Below, one piece after another: positions 7,535 to 12,916 of a DNA stretch of 12,916 bases. Every line of letters begins with the position of its first letter. The stretch's first letter is position 1. The notes under the pieces are model-generated. The model ran no database searches. It was given only the letters and a program-made list of their open reading frames with translations, and was not told the origin of the DNA. A program made the position numbers and the translations under genes. Source of the stretch: Flavobacteriales bacterium (GTDB lineage Bacteria > Bacteroidota > Bacteroidia > Flavobacteriales > UBA7430); NCBI GenBank assembly GCA_024959975.1, contig JANXFM010000004.1, positions 1 to 12,916 of the forward strand, given 5' to 3'.

Positions 7535-8626
7535 ATGAAGTGTGGAATTGTAGGACTGCCTAACGTTGGTAAATCAACTTTATTTAATTGCTTGTCAAAT
7601 GCAAAAGCATTGGCGGCAAACTATCCTTTTGCTACTATTGAGCCGAATGTAGGGGTAATACCCGTGCCGGATGAAAGAATAGCGAAGTTGGAAGAGCTTG
7701 TTAAGCCCGAAAGAGTGCAGCAAGCTATTGTTGAGATTGTGGATATTGCAGGCTTGGTACGAGGCGCAAGTAAAGGAGAAGGTTTGGGGAATAAATTCCT
7801 GGCTAATATTAGAGAAACTCAGGCGATCATTCACGTTTTGCGCTGTTTCGATAATGATAATATTACCCACGTTGACGAATCCATAGATCCTGTTCGTGAT
7901 AAAGAAACGATTGATATTGAGTTGCAGATTAAAGATCTGGAATCGGTAGAGAAAAAGATAGAAACGACTAAGAAGAAGACGCGTACCGGAGATAAAGAGG
8001 CGGTTAAGACTTTGGCAATTCTTGAGAAATACAAAGCTCATTTTGAAGCCGGGGAATCAGCCCGTTCTATTGATCTGACCGATAAGGAAAAAGAAGTTGT
8101 AGAAGACTTAATGTTGCTTACAGATAAGCCGATTTTGTACATCTGTAATGTAAATGAAGATGAGGCGATCGATGGAAATGCATATGTAGATGCGGTTCGT
8201 GAAGTGATTAAAGATGAAGATGCTAAAATGCTTGTGATTGCCGCAGGTATGGAAGCTGATATTATGGAGCTGGATTCTTTTGAGGAACGACAAGAATTTT
8301 TGCAGGATATGGGGTTGGAAGAGCCCGGAGTGAAAAAGGTAATCCGTACAGCTTATGAGTTATTAAAGCTTCAAACGTATTTTACGGCAGGTGTAAAAGA
8401 GGTGAGAGCCTGGACGATTAAAGAAGGTTTTACTGCACCACAATCGGCAGGAGTGATTCACACAGATTTTGAAAAAGGATTCATCAGAGCTGAGGTAATT
8501 AAGTACGATGATTATGTGGCTTTAGGTTCTGAACTGGCTTGTAAAGAAGCCGGAAAATTATCTGTAGAAGGTAAAGATTACATTGTTCAGGATGGTGATA
8601 TTATGCACTTCAGATTCAATGTGTAA
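7535..8626 (+). CDS. ychF: Redox-regulated NTPase YchF (Obg/OLA1 family)
   Basis: YchF/OLA1 proteins are ribosome-associated P-loop NTPases that prefer ATP and are linked to translation and oxidative-stress responses. The 363 residues match the usual length. The G1 P-loop GLPNVGKS is at 7-14, the G3 region DIAGLVRGASKGEGLG at 70-85, and a lysine/glutamate-rich helical hairpin lies at about 128-175. NVNE at 205-208 replaces the GTP-specific NKxD, as expected for this ATP-using family. A C-terminal TGS domain spans about 277-361 and includes TYFTAG and the end motif DGDIMHFRFNV. The start ATG follows the glyA stop by 2 bp (TAG TT ATG), which suggests translational coupling. A hairpin terminator begins about 70 bp after the stop. 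The protein appears complete and ordinary. Confidence 0.98.
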   Translation: MKCGIVGLPNVGKSTLFNCLSNAKALAANYPFATIEPNVGVIPVPDERIAKLEELVKPERVQQAIVEIVDIAGLVRGASKGEGLGNKFLANIRETQAIIHVLRCFDNDNITHVDESIDPVRDKETIDIELQIKDLESVEKKIETTKKKTRTGDKEAVKTLAILEKYKAHFEAGESARSIDLTDKEKEVVEDLMLLTDKPILYICNVNEDEAIDGNAYVDAVREVIKDEDAKMLVIAAGMEADIMELDSFEERQEFLQDMGLEEPGVKKVIRTAYELLKLQTYFTAGVKEVRAWTIKEGFTAPQSAGVIHTDFEKGFIRAEVIKYDDYVALGSELACKEAGKLSVEGKDYIVQDGDIMHFRFNV

Positions 8627-8655
8627 TTGTTGATAAAATTGTTTAGAGCTTTCAC

Positions 8656-8687
8656 TTGAGAAAGTCGATCGTTTAAGGATAATTTTT
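8656..8687 (+). promoter_or_regulatory. Possible promoter for parE-parC
   Basis: TTG (8656-8658), a 21-base spacer and TAATTTTT (8680-8687) match the Bacteroidota -33/-7 pattern except for the last base of the -7 box (T instead of G). A start near 8694 would put the whole hairpin at 8696-8733 into the parE leader. No better candidate exists in the 128 bp between ychF and parE. Confidence 0.35.
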
Positions 8688-8695
8688 ACTTTTAA

Positions 8696-8733
8696 AAAGT
8701 AGTATGGTTTCGTCTATGCTACTTTCTTTTTTT
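8696..8733 (+). terminator. Rho-independent terminator between ychF and parE
   Basis: The arms AAAGTAGTAT (8696-8705) and ATGCTACTTT (8716-8725) pair over 10 bp with one G-U wobble. A further G-U and a G-C pair can extend the stem inward, leaving a TTTCGT loop. The hairpin is followed by C and seven T (8727-8733). It would end the glyA-ychF transcript. It lies only 21 nt before the parE start codon at 8755, so if a promoter upstream of it is used it could also act as a leader attenuator. Confidence 0.8.
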
Positions 8734-8754
8734 AGAAGACATTCAAAAATTCTT

Positions 8755-10599
8755 ATGGCAGAGAATCAATACACAGAGGATAGCATCAGATCCTTAGACT
8801 GGAAGGAGCACATTCGTATGCGTCCGGGAATGTACATTGGTAAACTTGGCGACGGAACGGCTCACGACGATGGAATCTACATACTTCTTAAAGAAGTTGT
8901 AGATAACTGCATCGATGAGTACGTAATGGGGCACGGAAAGAATATTGAAGTAAGTGTTCGCGGTAAAAAAGTTACCGTTAGAGATTATGGTAGAGGTATT
9001 CCACTCGGAAAAGTGATCGACTGTGTTTCCAAAATTAACACCGGAGGGAAGTACGATTCAAAAGCATTTAAGAAATCCATAGGATTGAATGGCGTTGGTA
9101 CAAAAGCCGTAAACGCACTTTCCGATTATTTTAGAGTTCAATCCGTAAGAGACGGACAAACGAAGGTTGTAGAGTTTCAACAAGGAGAAGTTACGCTGGA
9201 AGAAGCAATTCAGGAAACATCGGTGAGAAAAGGAACACGAGTTTCTTTTATTCCGGACGAGGCGATCTTTCACAATTTTCGCTATGTAAATGAATACGTA
9301 GAGAAAATGATGTGGCACTATGCCTATTTGAATACCGGACTTACCATGATTTACAACGGTGAGAAGTTTCATTCTGAAAACGGACTTTACGACTTGTTGA
9401 ATAATGAGATCGAAGAAGGTACGACCCACTATCCGGTTATTCATTTAAAAGGTGACGATATTGAGATAGCCATGACCCATATGCGAAATCAATATGGAGA
9501 GTCCTATCATACATTTGTAAATGGTCAGCATACCACCATGGGCGGAACCCATCAGGCGGCTTTCCGCGAAGCAGTGGTGAAAACCATTCGTGAGTATTAC
9601 GGAAAGAATTATGAAGCCTCAGATATTCGTCAGGCCATAAATGCTGCCATTAGTATTAAAGTTATTGAGCCGATTTTTGAATCTCAAACAAAAACCAAAT
9701 TAGGTTCTACTGATATGGGGCCTGATTTGCCTACGGTACGAACTTTTGTAAACGATTTTGTGAAGAGTAAGCTCGATAACTACCTTCATAAAAATCCTGA
9801 AGTTGCCGATGCGATTCAGAAGAAAATATTATTGGCCGAAAGAGAAAGAAAAGACCTGGCCGGAATAAAAAAACTCAGTAGAGAAAGAGCTAAAAAAGCC
9901 AATCTTCACAATAAAAAATTACGCGATTGCAGAGTTCATTACAACGATATTAAGAAAGAACGACGATTAGAAACCACCTTATTTATTACCGAGGGAGATT
10001 CTGCCAGTGGTTCCATTACTAAATCGCGCGATGTAAATACACAAGCCGTGTTTAGTTTAAAGGGGAAACCTTTAAACTCTTACGGTTTGACCAAAAAGAT
10101 CGTTTACGAAAACGAAGAATTTAATTTAGTTCAGGCTGCATTAAATATCGAAAACGGTTTAGAAGACCTTCGCTACAATAATGTAGTTATTGCTACCGAT
10201 GCCGACGTAGATGGTATGCACATTCGTTTGTTGCTAATCACATTCTTTTTGCAATTCTTCCCGGAGTTAATCCGCGAAGGACATTTGTACATTCTCCAAA
10301 CCCCATTATTTAGAGTTCGTAATAAAAAGGAAACCATCTATTGTTACGATCAAAGTGAAAAAATATCAGCTATGGAAAAGCTGAAAGGAAAATTGGAGAT
10401 TACCCGATTTAAAGGTTTGGGTGAAATTTCACCCAATGAATTTAAAGGGTTTATTGGAGAAGATATCCGTCTGGAGCCGGTCATGATAGGAAAAGAACAA
10501 ACCATAGCCGAAATGTTGAAGTTCTACATGGGTAAAAATACCCCCGATCGTCAGCAATTTATTATTGACAACCTGCGCGTTGAAAAAGGAGTTGAATAG
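8755..10599 (+). CDS. parE: DNA topoisomerase IV subunit B (ATPase subunit)
   Basis: This is the ATP-binding subunit of a type IIA topoisomerase that decatenates and relaxes DNA together with the ParC subunit encoded next. With the start at 8755 it has 614 residues. The GHKL ATPase domain shows EVVDNCID with Asn51, RDYGRGIPLG (77-85) and LNGVGTKAVN (111-120). The ATP-sensing QTK lysine is K313. The TOPRIM domain has EGDS with Glu413 and DADVDG with D482, D484 and D486. The text EGDSASGS, rather than EGDSAGGS, and the short length fit the Bacteroidota topoisomerase IV subunit better than GyrB. The open frame extends to an ATG at 8704, but that codon lies inside the terminator hairpin and the 17 added residues have no family character. 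MAENQYTEDSIRSLDW at 8755 is the typical N-terminus. parC follows after 2 bp. Confidence 0.92.
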   Translation: MAENQYTEDSIRSLDWKEHIRMRPGMYIGKLGDGTAHDDGIYILLKEVVDNCIDEYVMGHGKNIEVSVRGKKVTVRDYGRGIPLGKVIDCVSKINTGGKYDSKAFKKSIGLNGVGTKAVNALSDYFRVQSVRDGQTKVVEFQQGEVTLEEAIQETSVRKGTRVSFIPDEAIFHNFRYVNEYVEKMMWHYAYLNTGLTMIYNGEKFHSENGLYDLLNNEIEEGTTHYPVIHLKGDDIEIAMTHMRNQYGESYHTFVNGQHTTMGGTHQAAFREAVVKTIREYYGKNYEASDIRQAINAAISIKVIEPIFESQTKTKLGSTDMGPDLPTVRTFVNDFVKSKLDNYLHKNPEVADAIQKKILLAERERKDLAGIKKLSRERAKKANLHNKKLRDCRVHYNDIKKERRLETTLFITEGDSASGSITKSRDVNTQAVFSLKGKPLNSYGLTKKIVYENEEFNLVQAALNIENGLEDLRYNNVVIATDADVDGMHIRLLLITFFLQFFPELIREGHLYILQTPLFRVRNKKETIYCYDQSEKISAMEKLKGKLEITRFKGLGEISPNEFKGFIGEDIRLEPVMIGKEQTIAEMLKFYMGKNTPDRQQFIIDNLRVEKGVE

Positions 10600-10601
10600 T
10601 T

Positions 10602-12916
10602 ATGAGTGAAGAAATGGAACATTCTGAAGATAACTTCAATCTCGAAGAACAGGAAGTAAGCAGGGTAACTCATGTTGACGGAATGTATGAAGGTTGGTTT
10701 TTGGATTACGCCTCCTATGTAATTCTTGAAAGAGCAGTTCCGGATATTCACGATGGTTTAAAGCCGGTGCAACGTCGTATTCTTCATTCGCTCAAAGAGA
10801 TGGATGATGGTCGTTACAATAAAGTGGCCAACGTTATCGGTAATACCATGAAATATCACCCACACGGTGATGCTTCTATTGGTGATGCTCTGGTAAATAT
10901 GGGGCAAAAAGACCTGCTCATCGACATGCAGGGTAACTGGGGTAACATCCTTACCGGCGACAGAGCAGCAGCACCCCGTTACATAGAATCTCGTTTATCG
11001 AAGTTTGCTCTTGAAGTTGTCTTTAATTCAAAGATAACGGAATGGACACCTACTTATGATGGTCGTACTAAAGAACCGGTAACACTTCCAGTAAAATTTC
11101 CATTATTATTAGTGCAAGGGGTAGAGGGGATTGCCGTTGGTTTATCCACTAAAATAATGCCTCACAACTTTGTAGAATTGATCGATGCTTCCATCTCGAT
11201 TTTAAGATGCAGAGGGATGAAAGTTTATCCCGATTTTCCAACGGGTGGTATTGCTGATTTCTCACAATACAATGATGGGCAACGAGGTGGTAAAATAAAA
11301 GTAAGAGCTCGTATTGAGCAGGTAGATGCCAAACTGCTTAAAATTACCGAAGTCCCTTTTGCAACCACAACTTCCAGCTTGATCGACTCCGTCATCAAAG
11401 CCAATGAAAAAGGGAAAATAAAAATTAAGAAGATCGAAGATAATACAGCTGAGTTTGTAGAAATTCTAATCCATCTTCCTTCAGGAGTTTCTCCCGATAA
11501 AACAATCGATGCCTTGTATGCATTCTCCGATTGTGAGATATCGATCTCGCCGAATGCTTGCATTATCAAAAACGATAAGCCGTACTTTATGACGGTTTCG
11601 GATATTCTGAAACAATCTACGGCTCATACTTTAGACCTGTTAAAGGCCGAACTGGAAATCTTATTATCAGAACAACAGGCGCTTTGGCATTTTGCTTCTT
11701 TAGAACGCATTTTTATTGAGAATAAAATTTATCGCGATATTGAAGAATGTGAAACCTGGGAAGCAGTCATCGAAGCCATCCGAACAGGACTTCAACCTCA
11801 CATCAAGCATTTAAAAGAACCTGTAACAGATGAAGATATTCTTCGTCTTACCGAAATAAAAATTAAGCGAATCTCAAAATTTGATTTAGATAAGGCTAAT
11901 GAAAATCTAAAGAGAATAGAAGAGAATATTGCCGAATTAATCGATAAGCTTGCCAATTTAGTCGATTATGCGGTTGACTATTTCAAAGGCTTAAAGAAGA
12001 AATACAAGGAAGGAAGAGCGCGTAAAACCGAAATTAGAACTTTCGAAACCATTGTTGCTTCCAAAGTAGCCATCAGAAATCAGAAATTGTACTTCAATAA
12101 AGAAGAAGGTTTCATTGGAACTTCGTTGCGTAAAGATGAATTCGTTTGTGAATGTTCTGATATCGATGATATCATTGTTTTTCGAAACGATGGTAAAATG
12201 ACGGTGACTAAAGTCGCTCCGAAAACTTTTGTGGGTAAAGGAGTTATTCACATAGCCATATTCAAGAAAAATGACACACGTACCATTTACAATTTGATTT
12301 ATCGTGATGGTAAACAAGGAAACACCTACATGAAACGTTTCCCGGTAAAAAGCATTACCCGAGATAAGGAATACGATCTTACAGCCGGAAATAAAGGTTC
12401 TAAAATATCCCACTTTTCAGCCAACCCTAATGGAGAGGCAGAAATAGTTTCTGTGGTATTGAAATCACAAGCTAAAACCCGCAAGCTCAAGTTCGATATT
12501 GATTTTGCTGAATTAGCCATAAAAGGAAGAAGTTCAAAGGGGAATTTAGTTTCTAAGCATTCTGTAAGTAAGATAGAGTTGAAGGCAAAAGGAGTTTCTA
12601 CTTTAGCGGCTCAAAAGATCTGGTTCGACGATACCGTTCAACGATTAAATATTGATGGCAGAGGTGAACTTTTAGGTGAGTTTGCCGGAGACGATAAAAT
12701 ACTTGTCGTTTCTCAGTCCGGAGAATACCAACTATTAGGTTTCGATTTGAGTACACACTTCCCAGAGGATATGGTCGTGCTTGAAAAATTTGACCCTAAA
12801 AAGCCTGTTAGTGCTATTTATTGGGATGGCTCCAAATCGAAATACTATGTAAAGCGTTTCCTGGTGGAGGCATCTGATAAAAAAGTAAGTTTCATTTCTG
12901 ATAGTGAAGGCTCTTA
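10602..12916 (+). CDS. parC: DNA topoisomerase IV subunit A (DNA-cleaving subunit), cut by right window edge
   Basis: My translation from the ATG at 10602 is open for 771 codons to the window edge. Bacteroidota homologues are somewhat longer, so only part of the C-terminus is missing. The subunit cleaves and rejoins DNA through a catalytic tyrosine, here Tyr127 preceded by Arg126 in APRYIESRLS. Other winged-helix and tower landmarks are LDYASYVILERA near 34-45, KPVQRRI near 54-60, and YHPHGDASIGD (85-95). A Lys/Glu-rich coiled coil lies at about 425-470. Beta-pinwheel repeats begin near residue 490. No GyrA box (QRRGGxG) appears in the visible C-terminal part, which supports ParC over GyrA. 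The junction with parE is TAG TT ATG, so one transcript and coupled translation are likely. The position equivalent to the quinolone-contacting Ser83 of E. coli GyrA is Ala91, while the Asp87 equivalent is kept (Asp95). Confidence 0.93.
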   Translation, partial: MSEEMEHSEDNFNLEEQEVSRVTHVDGMYEGWFLDYASYVILERAVPDIHDGLKPVQRRILHSLKEMDDGRYNKVANVIGNTMKYHPHGDASIGDALVNMGQKDLLIDMQGNWGNILTGDRAAAPRYIESRLSKFALEVVFNSKITEWTPTYDGRTKEPVTLPVKFPLLLVQGVEGIAVGLSTKIMPHNFVELIDASISILRCRGMKVYPDFPTGGIADFSQYNDGQRGGKIKVRARIEQVDAKLLKITEVPFATTTSSLIDSVIKANEKGKIKIKKIEDNTAEFVEILIHLPSGVSPDKTIDALYAFSDCEISISPNACIIKNDKPYFMTVSDILKQSTAHTLDLLKAELEILLSEQQALWHFASLERIFIENKIYRDIEECETWEAVIEAIRTGLQPHIKHLKEPVTDEDILRLTEIKIKRISKFDLDKANENLKRIEENIAELIDKLANLVDYAVDYFKGLKKKYKEGRARKTEIRTFETIVASKVAIRNQKLYFNKEEGFIGTSLRKDEFVCECSDIDDIIVFRNDGKMTVTKVAPKTFVGKGVIHIAIFKKNDTRTIYNLIYRDGKQGNTYMKRFPVKSITRDKEYDLTAGNKGSKISHFSANPNGEAEIVSVVLKSQAKTRKLKFDIDFAELAIKGRSSKGNLVSKHSVSKIELKAKGVSTLAAQKIWFDDTVQRLNIDGRGELLGEFAGDDKILVVSQSGEYQLLGFDLSTHFPEDMVVLEKFDPKKPVSAIYWDGSKSKYYVKRFLVEASDKKVSFISDSEGS

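Noticed and set aside
7595..8041. Minus-strand open frame of 148 codons inside ychF
   Set aside because: It lies wholly antisense to a well-conserved gene, and its Phe/Leu/Arg/Asn-rich translation is typical of a shadow frame.
12159..12173. Inverted repeat GATATC-GAT-GATATC
   Set aside because: It lies within parC and encodes part of SDIDDI. The arms are short and nothing around it suggests a regulatory site.
11225..12520. Several minus-strand open frames inside parC (11225-11569, 11991-12413, 12326-12520)
   Set aside because: All are antisense to the continuous parC frame, and none shows a recognisable domain or its own start signals.
1..12916. Mobile element, CRISPR array, defence cluster or biosynthetic system
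   Set aside because: Every stretch above 130 bp is accounted for by conserved housekeeping genes. I saw no repeat arrays, transposase motifs, tRNA genes or shifts in base composition.

Overview
The window looks like a core chromosomal segment of a member of the Bacteroidota, most likely a marine-type Flavobacteriales bacterium. The evidence is AT-rich but uniform composition, protein sequences typical of that group (an OstA-like protein behind purA, a spoT-fur-purA block, a parE-parC pair of Bacteroidota type), A/T-rich leaders without Shine-Dalgarno sequences, and promoter candidates of the Bacteroidota -33/-7 form (TTG, then TAnnTTTG). This placement is inferred from protein and promoter style, not from an rRNA gene.

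Layout. From the left edge to 6165 all genes lie on the minus strand. In transcription order they are fahA (fumarylacetoacetase, tyrosine breakdown), a bifunctional (p)ppGpp synthetase/hydrolase, a Fur-family repressor, purA (adenylosuccinate synthetase), and an OstA/LptA-like envelope protein cut by the left edge. A strong hairpin terminator lies between purA and the OstA-like gene. From 6246 to the right edge all genes lie on the plus strand: glyA (serine hydroxymethyltransferase) and ychF (2 bp apart), a 128-bp gap with a terminator and a possible promoter, then parE and parC (topoisomerase IV subunits, 2 bp apart). parC runs off the right edge. The only divergent region is the 80 bp between fahA and glyA, where promoter-like boxes of the two genes face each other over a 12-bp palindrome.

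How the genes relate. The minus-strand block joins stringent-response control, metal-dependent regulation and a committed step of AMP synthesis. PurA is a known target of (p)ppGpp in E. coli, so the spoT-fur-purA order may be functionally meaningful. glyA feeds one-carbon units to purine and thymidylate synthesis and is paired with the ribosome-associated NTPase YchF. parE and parC encode the two subunits of one enzyme.

No mobile element, CRISPR array, RNA gene, defence system, biosynthetic cluster or sign of recent transfer was seen. All genes are intact apart from the two cut by the edges, and no intergenic gap exceeds 130 bp. The observations worth a second look are regulatory: hairpin terminators close to start codons, the face-to-face promoters, a TTG start on the stringent-response gene, and a corrected start for parE. 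I found no evidence of a novel system.
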